Positions 36,197-44,840 of a DNA stretch of 64,000 nt are shown one piece after another. Each line of letters opens with the position of its first letter. Position 1 is the first letter of the stretch. This DNA comes from Oceanibacterium hippocampi. Lineage in GTDB: Bacteria > Pseudomonadota > Alphaproteobacteria > Sneathiellales > Sneathiellaceae. The stretch covers positions 868,001 through 932,000 of the forward strand of contig NZ_FWFR01000001.1 of NCBI RefSeq assembly GCF_900172325.1, written 5' to 3'. Position numbers and translations under genes: made by a program. The notes under the pieces are model-generated. The model worked only from the letters and a program-made list of their open reading frames with translations, was not told the origin of the DNA and did no database searches.

Positions 36197-36380
36197 GGAT
36201 AACTTGCCCGCGGGCCGCCTGTGAGAATCGGGGAAAAGCCGGTGCGTGCTTATCCGCCAGCGGCTTGCCGGGCTCGCCACCGGGGATGGATCGGACGATG
36301 AATTGCCGCGCCGGGCAGGCTATGCTGGGGCCGCAGGACGCGGCCGCGCCGGCCGTGCCGCAACCCCCGACGATGCAGCC

Positions 36381-37499
36381 ATGAACGACCAGACCACGCG
36401 TTATTCGACCGGCATCCTGCCGGCCCAGATGATCCGCCAGGCGATCGCCGCGGGCGAGCTTGCCAGCGACGACGCGGCCCTGCCGATCGACGAGGCGCAG
36501 GTTCAGCCGGCCAGCCTCGACCTGCGTCTCGGCCGGACCGCGCACCGGATCCGGGCGAGTTTCCTGCCGGGCCGCGAGACGACTGTTGAGAGCAAGATCG
36601 AGCGGCTGGAGATGCACCGCCTCGACCTCACCGGGGGCGCGGTGCTGGAACAGGGCTGCGTCTATGTCGTGCCGTTGCTCGAACGGCTGGCCCTGAAGAA
36701 GCGCATGTTCGCGACCGCCAATCCGAAGAGCTCGACCGGGCGGCTCGATGTCTTCGTCCGCATCCTTACCGACAACGGCGCCGAATTCGACCAGATCGCC
36801 GAGGGCTACCGGGGCCGGCTCTATGCCGAGATCACGCCGCGCACCTTCTCGATCCGGGTCCGCACCGGCTCGCGCCTGGCCCAGCTCAGGCTTCGCCGCG
36901 GCTCCCCGGTGTCGAGCGACGACGAACTGCGCCGCCTGCACCAGACGGTCGGCCTTGTCGATGCCGCCAGCGGCGAGCCGGTGATCAAGAACGGGCTCGC
37001 TTTTAGCGTCGATCTGGCCGGCGGTGAGGACGGCTTCGTCGGCTACAAGGCCCGCCATCATTGCCCGGTGATCGATGTCGACCGCCCGGCCCACTACGAG
37101 AAATGGGACTTCTGGGAGCCGGTGCGGGCCGACCGCAACCGCTCGATGATCCTGACCCCGGACGATTTCTACATCCTGGCCTCCCGCGAGGCCGTCTCGA
37201 TCCCGGTCAATTACGCCGCCGAGATGCTCGCCTACGACACCCTGGTGGGTGAGTTCCGCGTCCATTACGCCGGCTTCTTCGATCCGGGATTCGGGCTCGC
37301 CTCGCTCGGCGCCTCGGGCACGCGCGCGGTGCTGGAGGTTCGCAGCCACGAGGTTCCGTTCCTGCTCGAGGACGGACAGATCGTCGGCCGGCTGGTCTTC
37401 GAACGCCTGATGGAGACCCCCGACAAGCTGTACGGCCAGGGCATCGGCTCCCACTACCAGCGCCAGGGCCTGCAACTCGGCAAGCAGTTCCGGCCCTGA
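36381..37499 (+). CDS. dcd: 2'-Deoxycytidine 5'-triphosphate deaminase, long form
   Basis: 372 residues, the double-length alphaproteobacterial form with two dUTPase/Dcd-like beta domains. The first half shows VQPASLDLRLG and NPKSSTGRLDVFVR with the catalytic-region glutamate in GRLYAEITPRTFSIRV; the second half repeats the fold (AGFFDPGFG, LEVRSHEVPFLLEDGQ). It deaminates dCTP to dUTP, feeding dTMP synthesis. ATG 36381 follows a weak ribosome site; the open frame runs back to 36246 but with low-complexity Arg/Gly residues that look non-coding. Confidence 0.9.
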   Translation: MNDQTTRYSTGILPAQMIRQAIAAGELASDDAALPIDEAQVQPASLDLRLGRTAHRIRASFLPGRETTVESKIERLEMHRLDLTGGAVLEQGCVYVVPLLERLALKKRMFATANPKSSTGRLDVFVRILTDNGAEFDQIAEGYRGRLYAEITPRTFSIRVRTGSRLAQLRLRRGSPVSSDDELRRLHQTVGLVDAASGEPVIKNGLAFSVDLAGGEDGFVGYKARHHCPVIDVDRPAHYEKWDFWEPVRADRNRSMILTPDDFYILASREAVSIPVNYAAEMLAYDTLVGEFRVHYAGFFDPGFGLASLGASGTRAVLEVRSHEVPFLLEDGQIVGRLVFERLMETPDKLYGQGIGSHYQRQGLQLGKQFRP

Positions 37500-37514
37500 G
37501 GGATCGCGCCCCAC

Positions 37515-37544
37515 TTGACGTCCTGCCGCGCTTGGGCGTAGCTT
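37515..37544 (+). promoter_or_regulatory. Candidate promoter of the ACT-domain gene
   Basis: TTGACG (37515-37520) and TAGCTT (37539-37544) are 18 bases apart. A start site ~7 bases downstream would fall at about 37551, the ATG of the small open frame described next. The promoter begins 16 bases after the dcd stop. Confidence 0.45.
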
Positions 37545-37550
37545 TCCGCC

Positions 37551-37638
37551 ATGACCGTGTTCGGACAAATGGAGCGAATTAGCGGCCCGGCCTCCTGAAG
37601 AGGCCGGGATAGGACACCCCTGTTCACCGCTCGCTCCA
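37551..37638 (+). promoter_or_regulatory. Structured leader with 15-codon leaderless open frame
   Basis: An open frame from ATG 37551 to TGA 37596-37598 encodes MTVFGQMERISGPAS with no Shine-Dalgarno, consistent with leaderless translation from the predicted start site. The RNA from 37570 to 37638 folds on paper as a three-way junction: P1 TGGAGCG (37570-37576) with CGCTCCA (37632-37638), an AATT bulge, AGCGG (37581-37585) with CCGCT (37627-37631), P2 CCCGGCCTC/GAGGCCGGG (37586-37594, 37600-37608) and P3 GGACA/TGTTC (37612-37616, 37621-37625). The uORF stop lies in the P2 loop, so a translating ribosome would open P1 and P2. It does not match the SAM-II, SAH or cobalamin consensus I know. Confidence 0.5.
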
Positions 37639-37662
37639 CAATCCGTCACGGGATTCCCGCTC

Positions 37663-37986
37663 ATGTCGCATACCGAACAGGCCCTCGAGGCCGACCGAAC
37701 CGCGTTCGCGCCGCTTGAAACCGGCGCCGAGGCCGCTGCTTCACCCCGTCTCACCACCTTCCTGATCCGCGGCCAGTCCGAACCGGGCATGCTGCCGCGC
37801 CTGCTCGAGCTCTTCGCGCTGCGCAGCGTCGTGCCGACCCGGCTCGAGGCGAGCGCCGAGGTGGGTACGCTGGCGGTTCGCATCACCGTGCCCTGCCTCG
37901 GGCGGAACGAGATCGAGCATCTCCGGCTGCGCATGGCCGGCCAGGTCTCGGTCGAGACCGTCTGCATCGAGGGTGCCGGCGACTAG
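37663..37986 (+). CDS. Stand-alone ACT-domain protein
   Basis: 107 residues: a ~28-residue unstructured, Ala/Glu-rich head, then an ACT-like domain (TTFLIRGQSEPGMLPRLLELFALRSVVPTRLEA...VSVETVCIE) resembling the regulatory subunit of acetohydroxyacid synthase (IlvN/IlvM). ACT domains bind amino acids and regulate partner enzymes. No enzyme partner is adjacent on the same strand. The ribosome site ACGGGA lies inside a small CGGG-ATT-CCCG hairpin. Together with the structured leader, amino-acid-responsive control is plausible. The 3' end overlaps the gluQ stop by 4 bases on the other strand. Confidence 0.72.
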   Translation: MSHTEQALEADRTAFAPLETGAEAAASPRLTTFLIRGQSEPGMLPRLLELFALRSVVPTRLEASAEVGTLAVRITVPCLGRNEIEHLRLRMAGQVSVETVCIEGAGD

Positions 37987-38840
37987 GCCTCGCCGGCCGC
38001 CATCCCGGCCATCGCGATCACCTCTTCCGGCGACCTGCCGGCCTCGCGCAGGGCGCGGATCGTCGGTGCGCCGTCGCGCTTGGCAAGCCGGCGGCCGGCC
38101 GCATCGGTGAGCAGCCGGTGATGGCAATAGTCGGGTGTCGGCAGACCGAGCAGCGCCTGCAGCAGGCGATGCACATGGGTCGCCTCGAACAGGTCCTCGC
38201 CCCGGATCACGCAGGTCACCCCCTGCAGCGCGTCGTCGACGGTGACCGCAAGGTGATAGCTTGTCGGGATCTCCTTGCGCGCCAGCACGACATCGCCGAA
38301 CGGCGCAGGGTCAAGCGCCACGGGCCCGCGTCGCGCATCGGTCCAGCCGAGCGTGCGTCCGGCGATGGCGCGAAGCGCGCTGTCCATGTCGAGCCGTAGC
38401 GCGAAGGGTATGCCGGCGGCCTCGCGGGCCCGTCGTTCGCCGTCATCGAGACCGCGGCAGGTGCCGGGATAGCGCGGCCCGTCGGGCCCGTGCGGGGCGT
38501 TGCCGCTGGCGGCGATCTCGGCGGCGATTTCCTTGCGGGTGCAGAAGCAGGGATAGAGCAGGCCGGCGGCGTCGAGCCGGGCGAGGGCGGCAGCGTAGTC
38601 GTCCATATGCTTCGACTGGCGGCGCACCGGCTGCTCCCAGTCGAGGCCGAGCCAGGCGAGGTCTTCCTGGATGCCGGCGACGAACTCCGGGCGCGCCCGG
38701 CCGCCGTCGATATCCTCGATGCGGAGCAGGAAGCGGCCGCCCGCGCGCCGTGCCGCCTGCCAGGCGGCGAGCGCGGAATGGGCGTGACCGAGATGCAGGT
38801 AGCCGGTCGGGCTGGGGGCGAAGCGGGTGACGAAAGACAT
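37983..38840 (-). CDS. gluQ: Glutamyl-Q tRNA(Asp) synthetase
   Basis: 285 residues, a GluRS catalytic core lacking the anticodon-binding domain. HIGH-type motif in PTGYLHLGHAHSAL, zinc-site cysteines in CFCTRKE...YPGTC, and a KMSKS-like RLAKRDGAP. It attaches glutamate to queuosine in the anticodon of tRNA-Asp instead of charging tRNA-Glu. Converges on the ACT-domain gene with a 4-base overlap of stops. Confidence 0.92.
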   Translation of the reverse strand: MSFVTRFAPSPTGYLHLGHAHSALAAWQAARRAGGRFLLRIEDIDGGRARPEFVAGIQEDLAWLGLDWEQPVRRQSKHMDDYAAALARLDAAGLLYPCFCTRKEIAAEIAASGNAPHGPDGPRYPGTCRGLDDGERRAREAAGIPFALRLDMDSALRAIAGRTLGWTDARRGPVALDPAPFGDVVLARKEIPTSYHLAVTVDDALQGVTCVIRGEDLFEATHVHRLLQALLGLPTPDYCHHRLLTDAAGRRLAKRDGAPTIRALREAGRSPEEVIAMAGMAAGEA

Positions 38841-38956
38841 GATGAACTGATATAACGGCCCGGGAAACGTGGAGCCAGCGCGGCGCTCGACCGCGACGGG
38901 ATCGTTGGCGACGCTGGCTTAAGGAATGTTTCATAGACCGGTTCTAGGCTCGCCTG

Positions 38957-40258
38957 ATGCATCGACAATTCGGAACCCGGTGGCCCGCCCTGCTCTTCGC
39001 GGCCGTCCTGCTGGCCGCCTGCGCGTTGCCGTCGCTGCCGTTCCAGCTCGATCCGGTGGTCCATCTGGCGCTCGAGGATTACGATCGGGGCTACCGCCAG
39101 GCGATCGGGACGGCGCCGCCGGAGGATCATCTGGAGATGGTCGGCCAGGCGATGCAGAAGGTCGAGCGTCTCTATGTCGACGACGTCGATATCCCGGCGC
39201 TGTCCCAGGCCGCGCTGCGCGGCGTGATCGCCCTGCCGGAGGCCGACCGCGTCGATCCCGCGCTGACCACGGCCGCGATCAACGGCATGCTGGCGGAACT
39301 CGACCCCAATACGAGCTACCTGCCGCCGGAGGCCTATTCCGCCTACCTGGAGAGCATCGACGGCCACTACGAGGGCTTCGGCGTGCGCATCAGGATCGAC
39401 GGCGACTATGTCACCATCGTCAATCCGATCGAGGGTTCGCCGGCCGCCGAAATCGGCCTCCTGGCGGACGACCGGATCACCCATATCGACGGCCGGGAGC
39501 TCATCGGCCTGACGTTGAGCGAGGCGGTGCGGCAGCTTCGCGGGCCCGTTGACAGCACCGCGGTGCTTGCCATCGAGCGGCCGAGCACAGCGGAGCGGTT
39601 CGAGGTCAGGCTGGCGCGACGCGCGATCGAAGTGGCCGCCGTCCATCATCGCATTGACGGCGACGTCGCCTATATCCAGCTCGCCCGCTTCAACCGCACC
39701 ACGGTGCGCGGTCTCGACGCGGCCTTCGACGATATCGAACGGACGCTCGGCGCCCGTCTCTGCGGCATCGTCCTCGATATGCGCGACAATCCGGGCGGCC
39801 TGGTCAGTGCCGCCGTCGAGGTCGCCGACCGCTTCCTCGAACGCGGCGCGATCCTCGAGGTGCACGGCCGCGCCCAGTCCGGGCAGCGCCACCTGGCCGC
39901 CGCCGGCGACCGGGCCGATGGCAAGCCGGTTCTGGTGGTCATGAACCGCGAAAGCGCCTCGGCCGCGGAAATCGTTGCCGGTGCGCTCCGCTACCAGTCG
40001 CGCGCCCGGGTGGTTGGCGAGCGCAGCTTCGGCAAGGGCACGATGCAGGTTCTCCAGTCGCTCGACAACGGCGGCGGCATGCGGCTGACCACCGGTCGGT
40101 TTTCCGCCGGCGGCGGCCCGTCGTTCGACGGCAAGGGGATCGAGCCCGATATTCCCTTCATCGCCGATGCCCAGCAGGGCGACGATGCGTTCATCGGCCG
40201 GATCGAGGCAACGCTGCCCTGCCAGCCGCTGATCGCCGGCCGGCCGGCCGGGGAGTGA
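38957..40258 (+). CDS. S41-family C-terminal processing protease, lipoprotein
   Basis: 433 residues. Lipoprotein signal LLAACALPS with lipid-modified Cys22, a PDZ domain (~138-220, FGVRIRIDGDYVTIVNPIEGSPA) and an S41 protease domain with Ser335 (ESASAAEIVAG) and Lys360 (GERSFGKGT) as the catalytic pair. It resembles CtpA/Prc-type tail-specific proteases that trim envelope proteins. GTGA at its end overlaps the start of the glycosylase gene, so the two are coupled though functionally unrelated. Confidence 0.88.
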   Translation: MHRQFGTRWPALLFAAVLLAACALPSLPFQLDPVVHLALEDYDRGYRQAIGTAPPEDHLEMVGQAMQKVERLYVDDVDIPALSQAALRGVIALPEADRVDPALTTAAINGMLAELDPNTSYLPPEAYSAYLESIDGHYEGFGVRIRIDGDYVTIVNPIEGSPAAEIGLLADDRITHIDGRELIGLTLSEAVRQLRGPVDSTAVLAIERPSTAERFEVRLARRAIEVAAVHHRIDGDVAYIQLARFNRTTVRGLDAAFDDIERTLGARLCGIVLDMRDNPGGLVSAAVEVADRFLERGAILEVHGRAQSGQRHLAAAGDRADGKPVLVVMNRESASAAEIVAGALRYQSRARVVGERSFGKGTMQVLQSLDNGGGMRLTTGRFSAGGGPSFDGKGIEPDIPFIADAQQGDDAFIGRIEATLPCQPLIAGRPAGE

Positions 40259-40869
40259 GCGACGACGCGCTGGCCGCGCTGGCGGCCGCGGACCCTGACC
40301 TTGCCCGCATCATGCCGGTCTCGACGCCGCTGCCCGACCGCAGCCGCCCGCCCGGGTTCGAGACGCTCGCCCGCATCATCGTGCAGCAGCAGGTCTCGCT
40401 CGCCAGCGCTGCGGCGATCTGGTCCCGCCTCGAGGCTGCGATCCGTCCGTTCGACGCGGAAACCCTGCTCGGCCATGACGAGACGGCCCTTCGCGCCCTC
40501 GGGCTGAGCCGCCAGAAGGCGCTTTACCTGAGTCATCTCTCGACCCTGGTGGCCGACGGCACGCTCGATCTCGACGCCCTGCACCGTCTCGACGACGAGG
40601 CGGCCCAGGCGGCCCTGGTCGCGGTCAAGGGAGTCGGCCGCTGGACCGCCGAGATCTACCTGATGTTCGCGCTCGGCCGCGAGGACATCTGGCCGGCAGG
40701 CGACATTGCCCTGCAGGAGGCGATCCGCATTGCCAAGGGTCTGGCAGAGCGACCGAAAGGCCGGGTGATGGACGATCTGGCGGAGCCCTGGCGGCCGCAT
40801 CGGGCGGTCGCGGCGCGGCTGCTCTGGAGCTACTACCGCCACGTCAAGGGTCGGGCGGTCGCGCCGTAG
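40255..40869 (+). CDS. alkA: DNA-3-methyladenine glycosylase II-like protein
   Basis: 204 residues with a helix-hairpin-helix GPD fold: GVGRWTAEIYLM at ~126-137 and the catalytic Asp150 in WPAGDIAL. It removes alkylated purines in base excision repair. It lacks the N-terminal beta domain of E. coli AlkA, as many short bacterial homologues do. The GTG start at 40255 overlaps the protease gene stop by 4 bases. Confidence 0.88.
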   Translation: MSDDALAALAAADPDLARIMPVSTPLPDRSRPPGFETLARIIVQQQVSLASAAAIWSRLEAAIRPFDAETLLGHDETALRALGLSRQKALYLSHLSTLVADGTLDLDALHRLDDEAAQAALVAVKGVGRWTAEIYLMFALGREDIWPAGDIALQEAIRIAKGLAERPKGRVMDDLAEPWRPHRAVAARLLWSYYRHVKGRAVAP

Positions 40870-41032
40870 ACAAGCCGGAACCGGGACCGAGGTGCCGTCG
40901 CCTCAATATTCGGTATCGTCAAAAACTCTTCACACTCAATCTTGTAAATCGAATTGCGTTTTCATTGGCGCCGGTTAACAATCGTGGACGTTTTCGATCG
41001 CGACCCGCAGCACATGGGGAGATGACGCGAAA

Positions 41033-41578
41033 ATGACACCGGAGAGTTGTCCGACCCTGGTGCTTAACGCGGACTACAGACCACTGAGCTACTTTCCGCT
41101 CTCGCTGTGGTCCTGGCAGGAAACCGTGAAGGCGACCTTTCAGGATCGCGTCGAGGTGATTTCGGAATATGACGCCGTCGTGCGCTCGCCGAGCTTCGAG
41201 ATGCGGCTGCCAAGCGTCGTCTGCCTGAAACGCTATGTCCGGCCGGCGCCGCGCCCCGCCTTCACCCGGTTCAACCTGTTCCTCCGCGACATGTTCTCCT
41301 GCCAGTATTGCGGCGCCCGCGAGGAACTGACCTTCGACCATGTGTTGCCGCGGTCCAAGGGCGGCCGCACGTCCTGGGGTAATATCGTCACCGCCTGCGC
41401 GCCCTGCAACGTGCGGAAGGGCGGGCGGATGCCGCGCGAGGCCCGGATGATCCCGCGTCGGGAACCCTATATCCCGACCGTCGGCGAGCTGCAGAACAAC
41501 GGCCGGGCATTTCCGCCGAACTACCTCCACGAAAGCTGGAACGATTATCTCTACTGGGATTCCGAGCTCGAGCCCTGA
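41033..41578 (+). CDS. HNH endonuclease family protein
   Basis: 181 residues. The HNH core is at ~88-131: zinc cysteines Cys90/Cys93 (CQYC) and Cys122/Cys125 (CAPC), with Asp102-His103 and Asn117 (DHVLPRSKGG, WGNIV). The N-terminal TLVLNADYRPLSYFPLSLWSW is a common lead in stand-alone bacterial HNH proteins found in chromosomes, of unclear role. The 163-bp upstream gap is AT-rich (40917-40981), likely promoter. Confidence 0.88.
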   Translation: MTPESCPTLVLNADYRPLSYFPLSLWSWQETVKATFQDRVEVISEYDAVVRSPSFEMRLPSVVCLKRYVRPAPRPAFTRFNLFLRDMFSCQYCGAREELTFDHVLPRSKGGRTSWGNIVTACAPCNVRKGGRMPREARMIPRREPYIPTVGELQNNGRAFPPNYLHESWNDYLYWDSELEP

Positions 41579-41741
41579 GCGGCCCGGCCCGCCCCCGCAA
41601 GTCTCTCCCGATATTTCTCCGTTCGTTGCCGCCGGTCCCGGGCCGGAAGCTCCCGGCCGGCGCAGAGCGGCCTTGATGGCGGCGCATTTCGCCACTATTC
41701 AGACGGGAGTCAGTCGGAAAAATCGCAAGCGATAGCTGGAT

Positions 41742-42473
41742 ATGGGTTACGAACTCGGCGTTTCGCGCCGCCGCAAACAGCAGGAACGCCGGCGCCGTGT
41801 GGTGTTGTTCATCGTCTATGTGGCGCTTCTGGGCGCCATCGGGGCCTACGGCTATTTCGAGGGTCAGGACGAGGCCGGTCGCCAGGTCGAGGCGATCTAT
41901 GCCCAGGTTTCGGCGCTTGAGAAGGAAAACGAGGAGCTTCGGCAGCAGACCGAGGAGGCCGTAAGCCAGCATGGCGCGGCGCTGCTTGAGGCCCGCACTT
42001 GGCGGAGCCGCTACGAGAAGGACCTGCCCACCGGCGCCCGCCTCGAACTTCTTGAACTTTTGACCCAGCGGCTGGAGGACGGCGTCAGCCCGGCCCGTCT
42101 CACCGAAGTGCTCAAGCTGGCCGAGGAAAAGCGCAATTGCGATGCCGATCCGAGCGCCAAGCGCTTCGTCGTCTCGACCCCGATCTACGATGCCGGCCCG
42201 GCCGGCGCCGTCGCCTTCGATGACGGCGCGGTGGTGATCGCGGCGACCGGCGAACCGGCGAAGAACGAGGCCGGCCAGCCCGAGGGATGGTTCGATCCGC
42301 GGGAGGCGGTGACCGTCACCTTCACCTGGCGGGGCGGCGACGCGACGACGGTGAACGGGGTGTTGCCGCTGCACCATGCACAGGTGGTCGGCAATCGCGA
42401 ATTCCGCTTCTCGATCACCTCGTCTCGGCGGGCCTTCGCCTCGGTCAGCCTGGAGACCTGCGCCTACCCCTGA
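41742..42473 (+). CDS. Coiled-coil inner-membrane protein of unknown function
   Basis: 243 residues not assigned to a known family. A short basic cytoplasmic head (RRRKQQERRRR) is followed by one membrane helix (~20-42, VVLFIVYVALLGAIGAYGYF), a coiled coil (~50-85, AIYAQVSALEKENEELRQQTEE) and a beta-rich outer part (~135-243). The layout recalls periplasm-facing structural or assembly factors, but no function is proposed. It is tail-to-tail with coq7, 12 bases apart. Confidence 0.72.
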   Translation: MGYELGVSRRRKQQERRRRVVLFIVYVALLGAIGAYGYFEGQDEAGRQVEAIYAQVSALEKENEELRQQTEEAVSQHGAALLEARTWRSRYEKDLPTGARLELLELLTQRLEDGVSPARLTEVLKLAEEKRNCDADPSAKRFVVSTPIYDAGPAGAVAFDDGAVVIAATGEPAKNEAGQPEGWFDPREAVTVTFTWRGGDATTVNGVLPLHHAQVVGNREFRFSITSSRRAFASVSLETCAYP

Positions 42474-42485
42474 TCGCCGACGCGG

Positions 42486-43085
42486 TCAGATCCGTGTCGA
42501 CAACCAGATCGCCAGCCGGGAGCCGGCCTTGATGGCGGTCGTCAGCGGCGCGTAGCCCGGCGCCTCGGCGGCGCCTTCGGCGCGCGCGATGTCGCGGTGC
42601 TCGATTTCCTCGGCGCGGAAACCGTCGATCGTTTCGCGGAGTTCCTTCTCGTCGTCGCCAAGGCTTTCCGCCTGTTTCCGGTAATGCTCGTCGATCACTT
42701 CCTCGACCGCCTCGGTGCAGGCCATCGCCGCTTCCTTGCCGAGCAGCGCGGTACCGGCGCCCAGCGCGAACCCGGCCAGATGCCAGAGCGGGCCAAGCGC
42801 CGTCGGGCGGACCCGGCGTTCGGCGATCAGGGTCTCGAAGGCGGCGAGGTGCACCGCTTCCTGGTCGCGCATGTGGCGGAGCGTCTCGCCGCACTCGCTC
42901 GCGCCCAGCACGGCGATCTGCCCGGCATAGATGCGCGCCGCGCCATATTCGCCGGCATGGTCGACCCGGATCATCCGGGCGACCTGTTCCTTCGGATCCG
43001 GGTCGCCGGGCTGCCGACCGGCGCCGGTGCGGGCGGCCGCGGGAATCTCGGCCGGTCGCCGGGTCCTGTCGTCCGTACCGGTCAT
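42486..43085 (-). CDS. coq7: Demethoxyubiquinone hydroxylase Coq7
   Basis: 199 residues with di-iron ligands spread over two repeats: Glu in RVDHAGEYGA, the ExxH of DQEAVHL, and Glu/ExxH in EVIDEH and EEIEHRD. It hydroxylates demethoxyubiquinone in ubiquinone synthesis at the membrane. An N-terminal ~35-residue Pro/Arg-rich extension precedes the domain. ATG 43085 overlaps the dsbB stop in ATGA, so the two are coupled. Confidence 0.92.
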   Translation of the reverse strand: MTGTDDRTRRPAEIPAAARTGAGRQPGDPDPKEQVARMIRVDHAGEYGAARIYAGQIAVLGASECGETLRHMRDQEAVHLAAFETLIAERRVRPTALGPLWHLAGFALGAGTALLGKEAAMACTEAVEEVIDEHYRKQAESLGDDEKELRETIDGFRAEEIEHRDIARAEGAAEAPGYAPLTTAIKAGSRLAIWLSTRI

Positions 43086-43597
43086 AGCGTGCGCCGCCGT
43101 TCGACCTGCTTGCGGACGGCCTGGAAGGCCAATCCGGCAAGGGCCAGCGAGATCAGGCCATTCCAGGCGGCCATCGACAGGCCGAACAGGGACCAGGCGA
43201 CCTCGTCGCAGCGCGCTATCGGCGTCGCCAGCAATTGCTGGCGCAGCGCGTCGAGCGACTGCGCCTCGCCCGGCGGCGCGGTGCAGCCTTCGAGGCCCTG
43301 CCACCATTGCTGCTCGACACCGACATGGAAGAGCGCGATCCCGGCGCCGACCAGCAGGATCAGTCCGGCGATCGCGGTCAGGGCCTGGCCGAGTTGCGGC
43401 CGCGAGGCCCAGAAGCCCCACGCGACGAGGCTGATGATGACCACCGCGACATGGGGCCAGCGCTGCCAGATGCAGAGCTTGCACGGAATGAGATCGAAAA
43501 CCACTTGCGAGGCAAACGCGAAGAGGAGCATCGCCGCGCTGGCCGCCGCGAGGATCAGCGGCAGTCGGTCGAGCGGCGTTGTGCGATGCATGTTCAT
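43082..43597 (-). CDS. dsbB: Disulfide bond formation protein B
   Basis: 171 residues with four membrane helices. The quinone-reducing CKLC pair (Cys39, Cys42) and the periplasmic pair Cys105 and Cys130 are present, so DsbA could be reoxidised using ubiquinone. Coupling to coq7 joins a quinone user with a quinone-making enzyme. The start is ATG 43597; ATG 43591 is an alternative. Confidence 0.92.
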   Translation of the reverse strand: MNMHRTTPLDRLPLILAAASAAMLLFAFASQVVFDLIPCKLCIWQRWPHVAVVIISLVAWGFWASRPQLGQALTAIAGLILLVGAGIALFHVGVEQQWWQGLEGCTAPPGEAQSLDALRQQLLATPIARCDEVAWSLFGLSMAAWNGLISLALAGLAFQAVRKQVERRRTL

Positions 43598-43659
43598 GCG
43601 ACCTAGATAGGCCTAACCGGCGTGTTGGGCCAGCTTTTCGTGTGGTTTGCCGGGCGTCG

Positions 43660-44244
43660 TCACACCAGGTAGCGGACGGCGACGAAGCCGGCGAACAGCA
43701 TCACGAAGAAGACGATGGTAAGCAACCCGAGGCGCTTCTCGATGAATTCCCGGATCGGTTCGCCGAAGCGCTTCAGCAGGGCCGCGACCAGGAAGAAACG
43801 CGCCGACCGGGTGAGCACGGAGGCGGTGAGGAAGATCACGAGATCGAGCTGGGTCACGCCGCTGGCGATCGTGATGACCTTGTAGGGGAAGGGCGTGAAG
43901 CCGAACAGGGCCACGATCCAGCCGCCATGATCGTTGTAGCCGGCCTGGAAGGCGGCGAACTTGTCGGCGAAACCGTAGAACTCGACGAGCGGCTGGCCGA
44001 CCGTGCCCCAGAAGAAATAGCCGATCGCGTAACCGAAGAGGCCGCCGATCACCGAGGCGATCGAGCAGATCAGGGCGATCCGCCAGGCGCGGTCGGGCCG
44101 CGCGAGCACCATCGGGATCAGCATGACGTCGGGGGGCACCGGAAAGAACGAGCTTTCCGCGAAAGAGACTCCGGCCAGCGCCGTTTCGGCGTTCCGATGG
44201 CCCGCGAGGCTCATCGTCCAGTCATACAGCCGCCTCAGCATCAT
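43660..44244 (-). CDS. YqaA-family DedA-like membrane protein
   Basis: 194 residues with about five membrane segments and the SNARE-associated/DedA-like features FFPVPPDVMLIPMVLARP and FGFTPFPYKVITIASG. This matches the YqaA group. DedA relatives act in membrane lipid homeostasis or proton-linked transport; a specific role cannot be read. It lies 62 bases upstream of dsbB on the same strand. Confidence 0.87.
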   Translation of the reverse strand: MMLRRLYDWTMSLAGHRNAETALAGVSFAESSFFPVPPDVMLIPMVLARPDRAWRIALICSIASVIGGLFGYAIGYFFWGTVGQPLVEFYGFADKFAAFQAGYNDHGGWIVALFGFTPFPYKVITIASGVTQLDLVIFLTASVLTRSARFFLVAALLKRFGEPIREFIEKRLGLLTIVFFVMLFAGFVAVRYLV

Positions 44245-44378
44245 CCCTCCGGAACCCGGTCGCTACGCGCGGCGGACTATGCCGGAGGGCGGCGGCGCTG
44301 TCCACAGCGGCCGCCGGCACGACGAAAAAGGGAGCGCCGGTGAGGGCGCTCCCCGCTTCCGTTCGATACGACTGCCGG

Positions 44379-44840
44379 TCAGGCGGCCTTCTTCGAGGTA
44401 ATCGCCTTGGGGCTGTCGCCGCGCTTGATCGCGATCGTCTTAGGCTTCATCGCCTCGGGGATCTCGCGCTTCAGCTCAACAACAAGCATGCCGTTGACGA
44501 GGCTCGCCTCGGTCACCTTGACATGATCCTCGAGCCGGAACCGGCGTTCGAAGCCGCGGCGGGCAATGCCCTTGTAGAGATAATTGCCCTCGGGCTCTTC
44601 CTGCTTGGTCTGGCCCTTGATGATCAGCAGGCCTTCCTGGACGGTGAGCTCGATATCGTCCTCGCCGAAGCCGGCGACGGCCATCGAGATCCGGTAATCG
44701 TCCTCGCCGAACTGCTCGATGTTGTAGGGCGGATAGCCATTGCCGCCATCGCTGTCGCGAAGCGCCATCTCGAGCAGGCGCGGCAGCCGGTCATAGCCGA
44801 TCGTGGAACGGAAAAGGGGCGTGAAATCAAAGGTGCTCAT
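44379..44840 (-). CDS. hsp20: Small heat shock protein, Hsp20/IbpA type
   Basis: 153 residues: a short N-terminal arm, the alpha-crystallin domain (~37-130, with AGFGEDDIELTVQEGLLIIKG and the LVNGMLVVEL signature) and a C-terminal tail with the I-x-I-like IAI motif that binds neighbouring subunits. A cytosolic holdase chaperone. ATG 44840 is chosen because AGGA lies 5 bases upstream; ATG 44852 has no ribosome site. Expression should be heat-controlled at two levels: an RpoH-like promoter and a ROSE-like 5' UTR (see those entries). Confidence 0.92.
   Translation of the reverse strand: MSTFDFTPLFRSTIGYDRLPRLLEMALRDSDGGNGYPPYNIEQFGEDDYRISMAVAGFGEDDIELTVQEGLLIIKGQTKQEEPEGNYLYKGIARRGFERRFRLEDHVKVTEASLVNGMLVVELKREIPEAMKPKTIAIKRGDSPKAITSKKAA

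Noticed and set aside
37570-37638. SAM-II, SAH riboswitch or hammerhead ribozyme in the ACT-gene leader
   Set aside because: SAM-II and SAH conserved stretches are absent. A CTGAAGA string matches the hammerhead CUGANGA only by chance, lying in a hairpin loop with no GAAA partner or correct stems.
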